64,000 bases of DNA from Fluviicola sp. XM-24bin1 (GCA_003149635.1 QCWI01000006.1:1-64000), one strand, 5' to 3'; positions 1-8,530 are shown, counted from the first letter of the stretch. Made by a program: numbers and translations. The notes: generated by a model not told the origin, from the sequence alone.

Positions 1-189
1 TACGTTCACGACGACCATAATGCTTCGGTTCGAAACGATGTTGCTTTTTACGTTGCCGGTGATCATGCAATAGCCATCCAAAGTCGTTTGTGAATGCGCT
101 GAATTGAGAGGTAAGCTCGTCAAAATAAGCAGGAGACAAGCCACCCTGAGCATGGAGTTAGAAGGTACAATAAGATTTGCGAGGCGCAT
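1..189 (-). CDS. Secreted protein, N-terminal part only (cut by window edge)
   Basis: A minus-strand frame opens at an ATG at 189 (second in-frame ATG at 153) and runs off the left edge without a stop. From the second ATG it reads MLRVACLLLILTSLPLNSAHSQ, a basic start, hydrophobic core and AHSQ end that look like a Sec signal peptide. Because the signal starts right at the second Met, 153 is the likelier true start, although 189 cannot be excluded. The mature part seen is only about 30 residues and shows no family motif. The product is probably exported; its function cannot be read from this fragment. Confidence 0.5.
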   Translation of the reverse strand, partial: MRLANLIVPSNSMLRVACLLLILTSLPLNSAHSQTTLDGYCMITGNVKSNIVSNRSIMVVVNV

Positions 190-366
190 ACTATTACAAC
201 ACGCAGGGTATAGGATATGTTACATATTAAGAATAGGTTGTTTTACCACGGAAGCACAAGGACTAGAAATTTGACAGCCAGAGTGTATTGTTGTGGTGTA
301 CACGGAGTATTATGACTTCGTCATAATCGGGTAACTTTTCCGAATATTCAGTTGGAAATGCTTGCA

Positions 367-428
367 CACTTCGAGAGCCTCAGTGCGCGCTGATAAAACC
401 TTTCGAGGCCATTGAGGTACTCGAAATG
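367..428. repeat. REP-like inverted repeat, copy 1
   Basis: Two 19-base arms at 367-385 and 410-428, CACTTCGAGAGCCTCAGTG and the complement of CATTTCGAGTACCTCAATG, face each other across 24 bases. About 15 of 19 positions pair. The same core recurs at 29153-29214, 55909-56144 and 60534-60588. It lies just past the 3' end of fabF. Confidence 0.7.
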
Positions 429-435
429 ACTTTCT

Positions 436-1680
436 TTATTCCTCGAACTTCTTGAAAAGTACGGAGGCAATGTGTCCACCAAATCCGAAGGTGTTGCTCA
501 TCGCATACTTCATTTCTTTTGGTTTCGCTGTACCAAGTGGGAAGTCGTAATGATCTGCGTATTCCGGTTCGATTTCCGTTGTGTTGATCGTTGGAGGGAC
601 AATCCCTTCGCGCAAGGCCATAACGCAGGCAATTCCTTCAATGGCTCCGGCTGCTCCTAACAAGTGACCCGTCATCGATTTGGTTGCAGATATCGACAAA
701 TCCGCTCGTTTTCCGAATACACGTTCCGCCGCAATCAACTCTGATTTATCTCCCAATGGAGTAGAGGTTGCGTGCATGTTCACGTAATCGATGTCGTCAG
801 CAGTGATTTCGGCTTCGCGCAATGCTTCGTTCATTCCCAAAACAGCGCCTTCACCTTCTGGATGCGTTCCTGTTAAGTGGTAGGCATCTGCGGCCATTCC
901 TCCACCAACAATTTCACCGTAAATGGTCGCTCCACGTTTTTTCGCATGTTCGTAATCTTCCAATACCAATACTCCTGCACCTTCTCCCATTACGAATCCG
1001 TCGCGTGTTACATCGAACGGGCGAGAAGCCGTTGCTGGATCATCATTTCGAGTCGATAAAGCACGTGCTGAGGCAAATCCTCCCATAGCTGCTTCGTTGA
1101 TGGCTGCTTCGGATCCACCGGTAATGATCATATCCGCCTTGTTCCAACGGATGTAGTTGAACGCTTCGATGATCGCTGTATTTGAAGTAGCACACGCCGA
1201 AACTGGACAGAAATTCACACCTCTCAATCCGTATTTCATAGAGATGATTCCGGCTGCGATATCCACTAAAATTCTTGGGATGAAGAACGGTGTGAAACGA
1301 GGCGTTCCGTCTCCCTCGCAGTATTCTTTCATTTGATCCTGGAAGGTTTGAATTCCACCGTTTCCAGATCCCCAGATGACTCCGATGCGATTACGATCCA
1401 AGGATTCAAAATCAACATTCCCGTGATTCACGGCCATATCTACCGCGTACAAGGCGTAGAGCGAGAAGTTGTCGTACTGACGACGTTGTTTTACGTGAAA
1501 GTGATCTTCCAAGTTGAAGTCCTTCAATTCGCATGCGAACTTCGCTTTGAACTTTTCTGTATCGAAATACGTGATAGGAGCAGCGCCGCTTTTCCCGGCT
1601 TTCAGATTGCTCCAAAAAGTATCCAAATCGTTTCCAATAGGTGTCAATGCACCAATTCCTGTGATGACTACGCGTCTCAT
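436..1680 (-). CDS. fabF: Beta-ketoacyl-ACP synthase II (FabF)
   Basis: Condensing enzyme of type II fatty acid synthesis: it joins malonyl-ACP to a growing acyl-ACP in the cytosol. The 414 residues match the usual family length. The active-site Cys163 sits in the motif CPVSACATSNTAI, and the two catalytic histidines are in HATSTPLGDKSE (about residue 304) and MTGHLLGAAGAIEG (about 341). The N-terminus MRRVVITGIGALTPIG is typical of FabF. The gene stands alone downstream of the SUF genes, and a TAGTTTTG -7 box at 1702-1709 lies 21 bases before the ATG, so it probably has its own promoter. No acpP is adjacent in the window, although acpP-fabF pairs are common in other bacteria. Confidence 0.96.
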   Translation of the reverse strand: MRRVVITGIGALTPIGNDLDTFWSNLKAGKSGAAPITYFDTEKFKAKFACELKDFNLEDHFHVKQRRQYDNFSLYALYAVDMAVNHGNVDFESLDRNRIGVIWGSGNGGIQTFQDQMKEYCEGDGTPRFTPFFIPRILVDIAAGIISMKYGLRGVNFCPVSACATSNTAIIEAFNYIRWNKADMIITGGSEAAINEAAMGGFASARALSTRNDDPATASRPFDVTRDGFVMGEGAGVLVLEDYEHAKKRGATIYGEIVGGGMAADAYHLTGTHPEGEGAVLGMNEALREAEITADDIDYVNMHATSTPLGDKSELIAAERVFGKRADLSISATKSMTGHLLGAAGAIEGIACVMALREGIVPPTINTTEIEPEYADHYDFPLGTAKPKEMKYAMSNTFGFGGHIASVLFKKFEE

Positions 1681-1701
1681 AGTATGCTAATTTTGAGGCG
1701 G

Positions 1702-1709
1702 CAAAACTA
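1702..1709 (-). promoter_or_regulatory. Putative -7 box of fabF promoter
   Basis: On the minus strand this reads TAGTTTTG, matching the Bacteroidota -7 consensus TAnnTTTG, 21 bases before the fabF ATG. No good TTG -33 box is seen at the expected distance. Confidence 0.45.
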
Positions 1710-1792
1710 CCAAATTATTTCTCTCACCGATCATTTCGGCTCCGCTCAGTGAACGGTAACGGTGGATTTGGCTTTGCCTTAGAATGTATTGA

Positions 1793-2104
1793 TTAAAGGA
1801 ATCCGAGTTCCAGCTGTGCTTCTTCGCTCATCATATCCTTATCCCAAGGTGGATCGAATACGATGTTCACTTTGCACGAGGTGAATTCTTCCGCTCCGGC
1901 CACTTTATCTTCAACCTCTTTCGGTAAAGATTCTGCAACAGGGCAGTTCGGGGATGTCAATGTCATTTCAATATCGACATGACCTTCTTTGCTAATTTTT
2001 ACTTCGTAAATCAATCCCAATTCGAAGATATCTACCGGAATTTCCGGATCGTAGATCGTCTTGAGGATGTCGATTACTTTGTTTTCCAGTTCCATTGAAC
2101 TCAT
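1793..2104 (-). CDS. DUF59/MIP18-family iron-sulfur assembly protein (SufT-like)
   Basis: A 103-residue protein covering the whole DUF59 (MIP18) domain. Motifs seen are DPEIPVDIFELGLIYEV near residue 20 and TLTSPNCPVAESLP near 50, the latter holding the conserved Cys of the family. Members of this family help mature iron-sulfur proteins in the cytosol. The gene follows sufE by two bases and so is probably cotranscribed with sufS and sufE, which supports the role. Whether it acts like SufT or only as a general carrier factor cannot be told from sequence. Confidence 0.88.
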   Translation of the reverse strand: MSSMELENKVIDILKTIYDPEIPVDIFELGLIYEVKISKEGHVDIEMTLTSPNCPVAESLPKEVEDKVAGAEEFTSCKVNIVFDPPWDKDMMSEEAQLELGFL

Positions 2105-2106
2105 AG

Positions 2107-2517
2107 CTATACCTTTTTAAGCGCCTCCATTTTCATGGTGCGAATCATACTCGCTAATCCATTAGATCGTGTTGGAGACAAGTGTTCATGCAGTCCAATT
2201 TCGTCGATGAAACGCAACGAACTGCTGGCAATATTTTTCGGTGATTCGTTGTTAAACACACGAATCAACAATGCGATTATTCCTTTGGTGATTATGGCGT
2301 CTGAATCTGCGGAGAACTGCATATTCTCTCCGTCAAAATCTGTGTGAAGCCATACACGTGATTGACACCCTTCAATAAGACGATTGTCCGTTTTCAAGCC
2401 TTCATCAATCAACGGAAGTTCTTTTCCGAGTTCGATGATGTATTCGTATTTATCCATCCAATCATCGTAGATGGCAAACTCGTCTATTATTTCTTGTTCC
2501 TTCTCTTGAAGAGTCAT
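2107..2517 (-). CDS. sufE: SufE, cysteine desulfuration protein
   Basis: SufE takes the persulfide sulfur from SufS and passes it to the SUF scaffold. The 136 residues match family length. The sulfur-accepting Cys51 is in LIEGCQSRVWL, the expected SufE motif, and the N-terminal half carries the usual helical segment DDWMDKYEYIIELGKELP. It lies between sufS (40 bases upstream) and a DUF59 gene (two bases downstream). A TACATTTG -7 box at 2543-2550 in the sufS-sufE gap may give it an additional promoter. The sufBCD scaffold genes are not in this window. Confidence 0.95.
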   Translation of the reverse strand: MTLQEKEQEIIDEFAIYDDWMDKYEYIIELGKELPLIDEGLKTDNRLIEGCQSRVWLHTDFDGENMQFSADSDAIITKGIIALLIRVFNNESPKNIASSSLRFIDEIGLHEHLSPTRSNGLASMIRTMKMEALKKV

Positions 2518-2556
2518 TTCACTTAGCTTTCTTTTGCGGACGCAAATGTAGTCATC

Positions 2557-3789
2557 CTACAATAACATGTTTACACTTCGCTGCAACGCTTTGATGAATA
2601 CATCGATCTCTTCTTTCGAGTTGTAGAAAGCGAAGGATGCGCGAATCGTTCCGGGAATTTTGAAAATATCCATTAAGGGTTGCGTACAGTGATGTCCCGT
2701 ACGAACCGCAATTCCTTGTTTGTCCAGAAGCGTTCCCACGTCAAACGGATGCGTTCCTTCCACCACGAAGGACACGACGCTTGTTTTATTTTCCGCTGTT
2801 CCAATCAAGCGCACACCGTCAATCTTCTTCAATTCTGATTCGGCGTATGCCAACAATTCCTGTTCGTGATCGTGGATAGCATCCATATCCAATCCATTCA
2901 GATATTCGAAAGCCGTTCCAAGACAAATTCCACCTGCAATGTTCGGTGTTCCTGCCTCGAATTTGTACGGCAATTCATTGTATGTCGTTTTCGCGAATGT
3001 CACTTTGGCAATCATGTCGCCCCCACCTTGATATGGTGGCATGGCATCCAAAATGTCTTTCTTACCGTACAAGATTCCGACTCCGGTCGGCCCGAAAACT
3101 TTGTGTCCGGAGAAAGCGAAAAAGTCACAATCCAATTCCTGAACATCAACTTTTGTATGCTGAATACTTTGCGCTCCGTCTATTAGAACTTTGGCGCCTA
3201 AGGCATGTGCCTTTTCAATAATTTCCTGCACTGGATTGATGGTTCCCAATGTATTGGAGATGTGCGTTACCGCTACCAATTTCGTTTTATCGGATAGGTA
3301 TGATTCAAAGACGTCCATCTTCAATTCACCTTTCTCGTTGATCGGAATTACCTTCAAGATACAACCTTGACGTTCGCACAACATTTGCCACGGAACGATG
3401 TTGGAGTGGTGCTCCATTTCGGAGATGATAATCTCGTCTCCTGCTTTCAACATCTGTCCGAATGAGAATGCAACCAAGTTGATTCCGTCCGTAGTCCCTT
3501 TCGTGAACAGCACTTGCTCGGATGTAGGTGCGTTAATGGCTTTTTGAATGATTTTACGGGCGTCTTCGTATTGCTCTGTGGCAATCTGACTCAAGTGGTG
3601 CACGCCGCGATGAATGTTCGCATTGTCTTTGGTGTAGTACTTTGAGATGGCATCAATTACTGATTTCGGCTTTTGAGCTGTGGCTCCGTTATCAAAGTAA
3701 ATGAGGGGTTTCCCGTACACCTCTTGATGTAAGATGGGGAATTGCGATCTTATTTTCTCTACGTCCAACTTCACGATTGTTTCATTCAT
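2557..3789 (-). CDS. sufS: SufS, cysteine desulfurase (SUF system)
   Basis: PLP enzyme that removes sulfur from cysteine for iron-sulfur cluster building. From the ATG at 3789 it has 410 residues. The PLP lysine is in FAFSGHKVFGPTGVG (about residue 230) and the persulfide cysteine in AVRTGHHCTQPLMDIF near the C-terminus, which marks the group II (SufS) type rather than IscS. The frame stays open 12 codons further upstream to 3825, but the start at MNETIVKLD is preferred: it begins the conserved region, and a TTG-N21-TATCTTTG promoter lies at 3794-3825, inside that extension. The -7 box ends four bases before the ATG, so the mRNA may be leaderless. Confidence 0.95.
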   Translation of the reverse strand: MNETIVKLDVEKIRSQFPILHQEVYGKPLIYFDNGATAQKPKSVIDAISKYYTKDNANIHRGVHHLSQIATEQYEDARKIIQKAINAPTSEQVLFTKGTTDGINLVAFSFGQMLKAGDEIIISEMEHHSNIVPWQMLCERQGCILKVIPINEKGELKMDVFESYLSDKTKLVAVTHISNTLGTINPVQEIIEKAHALGAKVLIDGAQSIQHTKVDVQELDCDFFAFSGHKVFGPTGVGILYGKKDILDAMPPYQGGGDMIAKVTFAKTTYNELPYKFEAGTPNIAGGICLGTAFEYLNGLDMDAIHDHEQELLAYAESELKKIDGVRLIGTAENKTSVVSFVVEGTHPFDVGTLLDKQGIAVRTGHHCTQPLMDIFKIPGTIRASFAFYNSKEEIDVFIKALQRSVNMLL

Positions 3790-3793
3790 AGTA

Positions 3794-3825
3794 CAAAGAT
3801 ACTCAAATAGCTTTATTTGGAACAA
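3794..3825 (-). promoter_or_regulatory. Strong Bacteroidota-type promoter of sufS
   Basis: On the minus strand TTG (3825-3823), a 21-base spacer, then TATCTTTG (3801-3794). This fits the TTG/TAnnTTTG consensus. Only TACT separates the -7 box from the sufS ATG, so transcription would start at or next to the start codon. Confidence 0.7.
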
Positions 3826-4016
3826 TTCTAAACAAGAGAAATGGATTTTTTGTGAGGGAGGCTGGATACTATGTTATAACTGGCTTTGATCCCCCTTTTT
3901 GCAATGTTGGAATATCGGAATATTCCGACTTAGTTGTCGGATTTTAATAAACACCGCCTCGAAAATTTTGATTATTTTCTAAAGTACGGACTCCATTTCG
4001 TCAATGAGCTAGTTCG

Positions 4017-4032
4017 CTAATTCGCGAATTAG
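4017..4032. repeat. Perfect 16-bp palindrome between tlyA and sufS
   Basis: CTAATTCGCGAATTAG is its own reverse complement. It lies in the 255-base gap 3826-4081 upstream of sufS and downstream of tlyA. Apart from this palindrome and the sufS promoter nothing gene-like is seen there. Related AT-rich strings with GCGAATT occur at 21951-22040 and 38217-38228. Confidence 0.6.
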
Positions 4033-4081
4033 AAGTTACTGATTGATGGTCTTGATCCCCTTTAAAATCAGTATTTTATAT

Positions 4082-4816
4082 CTACACCTTCCTCAAAAAC
4101 ATCAAAAACTCCCGATTTCCGTCACCTCCTAAAATTGGCGAATCAATCGTCGCTTCCCATTTCAACTGATTACGCGAAGCGCTTTGCTTGATGCTCTCAA
4201 TTACTTCAGGGTAGAGTTTCTTATCCTTCACGACTCCACCTTTTCCAATGTTCTCTTTTCCAACTTCAAACTGTGGTTTCACAAGGGCAATCATCCAAGC
4301 ATTTGGTTTCATGAAGGCATGAACGAATGGGAAGATCTTTTCCAATGAGATGAATGAGACATCGATCACACAACCATCGGCCAATTCAGGAATTAACTTG
4401 GGAGTCAATTCGCGCACGTGCGTTTTTTCTAGGTTGACTGTTCTTTCGTCTTCATCAATCTTGGTGTGCAATTGCTTCGAACCGACATCCACGCAATAGA
4501 CTTTCGCAGCGTCATTGTCCAAGAGAACTTGCGTAAATCCTCCGGTAGATGCGCCAATGTCCAACATCACCTTTTCTTTGATGTCCGGATTCCATTCCTT
4601 GATCCCATCGATTAATTTGAACGCACCTCTGGAAACCCATGGGATTTCTTCGGCAATCATTTCGATGTCGCAATCGACGGGAAACTTCTTGCCCGTTTTG
4701 GTGATCAGCTTTCCGTTTACCTTCACTCCAGTTTCACGAATGATTTGCTCGGCGCGAGTTCGGGTGGAAACGAGTTTGCGTTGGATCAATATTTTGTCGA
4801 GTCGTTCTTCTTCCAT
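4082..4816 (-). CDS. tlyA: TlyA-family rRNA methyltransferase with S4 domain
   Basis: 244 residues with an N-terminal S4 RNA-binding domain (about 1-65, RLDKILIQRKLVSTRTRAEQ) and an FtsJ-like Rossmann methyltransferase domain. The SAM site is MLDIGASTGGFTQVLLDN near residue 85, and the region ALVKPQFEVGKENIGKGGV is typical of TlyA. Known members methylate ribose 2'-OH of 16S/23S rRNA; some were first named hemolysin A, and a haemolytic role should not be assumed. The stop of the upstream cupin gene and this ATG overlap as TAATG (4818-4814), which suggests translational coupling. Confidence 0.92.
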   Translation of the reverse strand: MEEERLDKILIQRKLVSTRTRAEQIIRETGVKVNGKLITKTGKKFPVDCDIEMIAEEIPWVSRGAFKLIDGIKEWNPDIKEKVMLDIGASTGGFTQVLLDNDAAKVYCVDVGSKQLHTKIDEDERTVNLEKTHVRELTPKLIPELADGCVIDVSFISLEKIFPFVHAFMKPNAWMIALVKPQFEVGKENIGKGGVVKDKKLYPEVIESIKQSASRNQLKWEATIDSPILGGDGNREFLMFLRKV

Positions 4817-5331
4817 TAATGTCGTGTAAATGCAGCAATGATTCCTTCGTGCTGCGGGTATTTCGCCGTTAATTCTTCTCTAGATGGAAGCACGAAATCG
4901 CGGAAATCAAATCCAGGAGAAACGGTACAACTCATCAAAGCAAAATCGCCACCATCCACTACTTTCGCGGCAAACCAATAGGTTTCTGGAACCAACAATT
5001 GCGGTTGTTCACCGTTTAGAATGTCGTTCCCAATCAAATGTTTCGAATGTTCTCCCTCCGGTGAAATCATGTGTAATTCAATGGCGCTTCCTTGATGAAA
5101 GAACCACAATTCGTCTTGCTCAATGCGGTGAAATGCCGAGAAGGTGTCGCTCGTCAGCATGAAGTAAATTCCCGTTCCATAGCTGCGATCTCCTTCGTGG
5201 TTTCCGGCCAAAACGGTGTTCGGAATGGAATGCTCCGATCGGTAGGTTTCTTTGTAGAATCCACCTTCGGGATGCGGTTGCAAGCCCAGTTGTTGAACCA
5301 ATTCTTCTTTGCTAAAAGTTGACGAATTCAT
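4816..5331 (-). CDS. Cupin-superfamily protein, DUF985
   Basis: 171 residues matching the DUF985 cupin family across the full length. Motifs seen are LGLQPHPEGGFYKETYRS near the N-terminus, IYFMLTSDTFSAFHRIEQDELWFFHQGS in two parts of the barrel, and a C-terminal CTVSPGFDFRDFVLPSREEL. The histidines and glutamates of FHRIEQDE could hold a metal. The reaction of this family is not firmly known. It leads a two-gene unit with tlyA (one-base overlap). A TAGCTTTG -7 box at 5355-5362 lies 23 bases before the ATG. Confidence 0.88.
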   Translation of the reverse strand: MNSSTFSKEELVQQLGLQPHPEGGFYKETYRSEHSIPNTVLAGNHEGDRSYGTGIYFMLTSDTFSAFHRIEQDELWFFHQGSAIELHMISPEGEHSKHLIGNDILNGEQPQLLVPETYWFAAKVVDGGDFALMSCTVSPGFDFRDFVLPSREELTAKYPQHEGIIAAFTRH

Positions 5332-5354
5332 ATCATTGATTGACTAAGAACTGC

Positions 5355-5362
5355 CAAAGCTA
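5355..5362 (-). promoter_or_regulatory. Putative -7 box upstream of DUF985-tlyA
   Basis: Minus strand TAGCTTTG, matching TAnnTTTG, 23 bases before the cupin gene ATG. No clear -33 TTG is seen at the usual spacing. Confidence 0.4.
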
Positions 5363-5466
5363 GGGATAATAGATTGATCTTGGCGCTAGCGATGAGCGAT
5401 AGACTTCAATTCTTTGCAGTTTCTGTATAACGACCAATATTCTTAATTACAATTAGTATAATTGAA

Positions 5467-6117
5467 TTATTGCTGGGTGTATTTTTTTGAAATAGGTAAT
5501 TTCAAACCATTTACCATCCAATAGCTTCGTGTTTTTAATTTCACTTTGTCGAGGCAAACAGCATTTTTTTTGTGAACTCGTTTGATCGAAATGAATTCTG
5601 ATAGCAATTCCACCAAGTAGGTCAATGATTTTCTTACCGATATTGTGCCGCTATCAGTGTGAATTTTAACGTAAGGTGTATTAGCTTCGAGAAATAAAAT
5701 AGAATCGAGCTCGATTCTTATTTCCTTTTTCCCATCCATAATGATCACAAAACCATCTTGTTTTTTCTTTAGTAAAATTTTTACGAGAGCGTTAATGTCA
5801 GCTTCTTTATAAGGTTTGTTAAGATAGCCTGCTGGCCCATATTGGATCGCCTGCGTGATTGTTTTCTCATCTCCGAAAGAAGTCAAAAAAATAATGGGGA
5901 TTGATTTCTCTTGGCAATGATCTGCGAATACAAAACCATCCGCTTTACCATTAATCTGAATATCAATAATTGCGGCATCAAACGATCTGGCCTGTATATT
6001 GAATAATGCACTACTGAGCGTATTATGTAAGGAGCAATGATTGACGCCAAATTTCTTCAAAGTGTTTTGAATTGAATAGGCGATTAAGGGTTCATCTTCC
6101 AAAATAATTACCTCCAT
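5467..6117 (-). CDS. Response regulator, receiver plus LytTR DNA-binding domain
   Basis: 216 residues. The receiver domain (about 1-120) has the acidic pair in ILEDEP, the phospho-accepting Asp in AAIIDIQING, the Thr/Ser region IPIIFLTSFGD and the conserved Lys in GYLNKPYKEAD. The C-terminal part (about 125-210) is a LytTR domain, with the typical ILFLEANTPYVKIHT and FISIKRVHKKNAV segments. It would bind DNA when phosphorylated. Its ATG overlaps the stop of the upstream kinase-like frame as TAATG, so kinase and regulator were built as one translational unit. That kinase frame is broken (see 6117-7448), so this regulator may now lack its cognate kinase. Confidence 0.92.
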   Translation of the reverse strand: MEVIILEDEPLIAYSIQNTLKKFGVNHCSLHNTLSSALFNIQARSFDAAIIDIQINGKADGFVFADHCQEKSIPIIFLTSFGDEKTITQAIQYGPAGYLNKPYKEADINALVKILLKKKQDGFVIIMDGKKEIRIELDSILFLEANTPYVKIHTDSGTISVRKSLTYLVELLSEFISIKRVHKKNAVCLDKVKLKTRSYWMVNGLKLPISKKYTQQ

Positions 6118-7448
6118 TAGCTAATTTTTAAATTGAATTTATATTCCAGCCCTCCATGAATCGAGAGGTTATTTTCGTGTTTCAACGATGAACCAAGAAG
6201 AATACTTATCAACTCCATCCCGAAACGTGGCTTTATTTCTGAAACGCTCTGCAGTTTTCTCCCATTATCTGAATACAAAATGGTCAACGCTTCTTTATGC
6301 GATTCTGTAATGGTTAAGAAGGTTCGTTTTTCATCATTTCGGTTCCATGCATGTTTGACTGAATTAGTGATCATTTCATGCAGAATCATTCCTAAATTAG
6401 AGAGCTTTTCAAAATAAATACTAACATCAGGAAAGTCAAGATGAACGTCAACAGTATTTTCAATAATCCCAGCCAAGAGATCCTCCATGTAAAATTGAAG
6501 AGATACATTTCCAGAAGTATTTGGTGCTCCGGACGTTTATAGTAATTTATGGAGTGAAACGAGAGCATCTAAACGGCCAGAAAACGAATCAAGAGTATCG
6601 GCTATTTCTGGTGAAGATGCCAAATCAATTTGCACATTTAACAGACTCTTAACCACCTGAAGATTGTTTTTTACTCGATGATTTAATTCTCTCAATAACA
6701 AGTATTTTTGTTTGATCAATGACTCAAGGTTACTTCTTTCTTTTTCTAACTCTTCCTCTTTTCGTTTTCTTTTATCAATCTCATCAGATAATTCCTGATT
6801 CATGCGAGAAAGTTCCTCCACCATTTTGTAGTGCACTTGAATGTCAATAGAGTTTTATGGTAATCTTTCATGAAGAAGCTCTTTTGAGGTGATCACTTCT
6901 GAATATAGAGGAAAAACTTCGTTACAGTAAAAATTTTGTTCGAACATTGTCCTGCCGGTGATACAATCTGAAAGCATGTACACCTCAAAACCTTTGTCAT
7001 AGGCAGATCTACCGGTAGAATCAATACAAATAGAACAAACGCAACCGGCTAGCATAATTTTTTCAATGTTGTTCGTTCTAAGATACGTTTCTAAGTCGGT
7101 GTTTATAAAAGCATTTAGTCCATGCTTTCCTTCCATGCGAACAATACGTTCACCGATACTTTGAAATTCTGGCACCTCTTCAGCACCAAAAGTATTTCGT
7201 TTAAATGCACCAAGCTCCTTAATTGATTTTAAAATCCCTACTGGATCTTCAAGCTCTTCATACAATTCAGAGAAGACTATTGTAGTTGAAATTATAGCGA
7301 CAGATTCCGGTAAATCATGTATGAGATTTAATGTGTTTTGTAACACGTTTAATTCGTGCAACATGTCCTCTATAAAATCTTACAAGATGCCTTCCTGAGA
7401 GAAATAGTCGTTTTGAAAACCTATTAAAAGTAATGCAGTATTTGACAT
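6117..7448 (-). pseudogene. Isochorismatase-like domain joined to HisKA_2 histidine kinase, broken by three in-frame TAA codons
   Basis: One minus-strand frame of 444 codons runs from ATG 7448 to the TAA at 6119-6117. Reading through internal TAA codons at 7382-7380 (codon 23), 6857-6855 and 6539-6537 gives a coherent protein. Codons 1-22 read MSNTALLLIGFQNDYFSQEG then IL, the first strand of an isochorismatase fold. Next come the rest of that fold with the expected Cys region (AGCVCSICIDSTGRSAYDKG), a coiled-coil linker, a HisKA_2 H-box (RELNHRVKNNLQVVKSLLN) and an ATPase domain with N-box ILHEMITNSVKHAW and GMELI. No frameshift is seen. The usual catalytic Asp of the hydrolase (ID in the first strand) is Gly here (LIGFQ). 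It overlaps the LytTR regulator by TAATG. It is either a decayed gene, sequence error, or suppression; decay or error is likelier. Confidence 0.75.
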
Positions 7449-7599
7449 AAATTTTTGAGTGCCTTTAAGAGGTGTAAAAAATCTACAGTAGCTTACTTTC
7501 TAGGTGCACAAATTGTACTTGAAATCTCACTTTTTGTATTTGAAATACGATTGTCGCGTTTGGCGCGCACTTTTTACTTAAGTTGTCTAACTTAAAGTC

Positions 7600-7989
7600 A
7601 TGGATTTGCCGATGAGATCTCACGTTGTTGACCTTGGGTTTGTTCGATTTTTTATAACCGATAACGATATAGTTGTCTCTGACTACATGAAAGGAGTTGT
7701 TTTGGATTTGGAAAAATCCAAATTGGTTCACTCATATATAGGAGAATTGTGTGATTACAAGCCTAAAAATCAACTTTTTTTGGCATGCGATGGACTCGAA
7801 GCTAACAGAGAAGTAAGAGCTTGGGGATTAACCGAAGACGCGAGTAAATATACCATAAAGTCGGCTATAGTGTGTGAATCTCTAGCGCATCGAATAATTG
7901 GTAATGTTCTCATCAATTTGAGAGGTTTTCCGCGTCAAACCAAAATATTCGCAGAAACAGATAGGGCTATATCTTGGCTTTTGGAATAA
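7600..7989 (+). CDS. STAS/SEC14-like small protein (SpoIIAA-like, DUF7793-type)
   Basis: 129 residues, no signal peptide or membrane segment. The pattern of short strands and helices, a central KYTIKSAIVCESLAHRIIGNVLI segment and the end QTKIFAETDRAISWLLE are like the small STAS/SEC14-type proteins common in Bacteroidota. In those, the ending reads like TK(I/L)F.DE..AL.WL. Their role is not well known; a partner-binding or signalling role is inferred from the STAS fold. The gene is divergent from the broken kinase frame. The family call rests on pattern memory, not an alignment. Confidence 0.6.
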   Translation: MDLPMRSHVVDLGFVRFFITDNDIVVSDYMKGVVLDLEKSKLVHSYIGELCDYKPKNQLFLACDGLEANREVRAWGLTEDASKYTIKSAIVCESLAHRIIGNVLINLRGFPRQTKIFAETDRAISWLLE

Positions 7990-8530
7990 CGACGAAATTT
8001 CCTGATGTGGACTTATTGGACTCTTATGGTTTCATGCTTTCCGAAAGCTTATATGTAACAGGTTTCACGAATTTGCCAGTTAATTCAAAGCATGGTCAAA
8101 TGATCGTTGAAATGAGCTTATAATTCCAAAACCAGAAATATTCATCTCATTTCGGCAACAAAAAAAAGGCATACAGGTACTTTTTTAAGATTCTTGGTGC
8201 AGAAATGACTTTCTTCTTATAGAGTTAGTACCACGGGGTTCGCTGAACTTGAATCTACACTTGGAGAAATACCGATTAGGGCAAACTTTCCATTTAAAAA
8301 GGATTTGGGAAAGTTTCTTTGCAGGCTAGCGATGCAATCTAGGCGGCAAAGACGGTAAAAATATTTCAATTGTAGGACTACACAGCAAGCCGCTCAGCGA
8401 AAAGAATTGTGTGATCGGCTTGCTTTGTTTGTTATTTGGAATCCAACTACACTCAAATTTGCCATTGATTAGATTAATTCTTTCCTAAGGCCAAAAACAA
8501 AACGAATATTGTTTACTGACAAATTAAGCT
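7990..8530 (+). other. 541-base gap with coding-like scraps, no intact gene
   Basis: No complete gene is seen. Two stretches read like protein but lack proper starts. One is 7992-8123, ending at a TAA at 8121-8123; its only ATG is at 8034, giving 29 residues starting MLSESLYVTGFTNLPVNSK. The other lies about 8230-8358 and includes LGEIPIRANFPFKKDLGKFL. I do not recognise either. They may be relics of signalling genes, in keeping with the broken kinase nearby. A terminator-like hairpin closes the stretch (8385-8433). Confidence 0.35.
8385..8433 (+). terminator. Hairpin with T-rich tail
   Basis: Arms GCAAGCCG (8385-8392) and CGGCTTGC (8416-8423) pair perfectly over 8 bases, around a 23-base loop, and are followed by TTTGTTTGTT. 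The long loop makes it a weaker terminator candidate. Confidence 0.45.

Noticed and set aside
6117-7448. Stop-codon reassignment (TAA read as Gln or Tyr) as the explanation for the broken kinase
   Set aside because: Many intact genes in this window end in TAA at family-normal lengths (for example queD and the transketolase N half), so a general reassignment does not fit.
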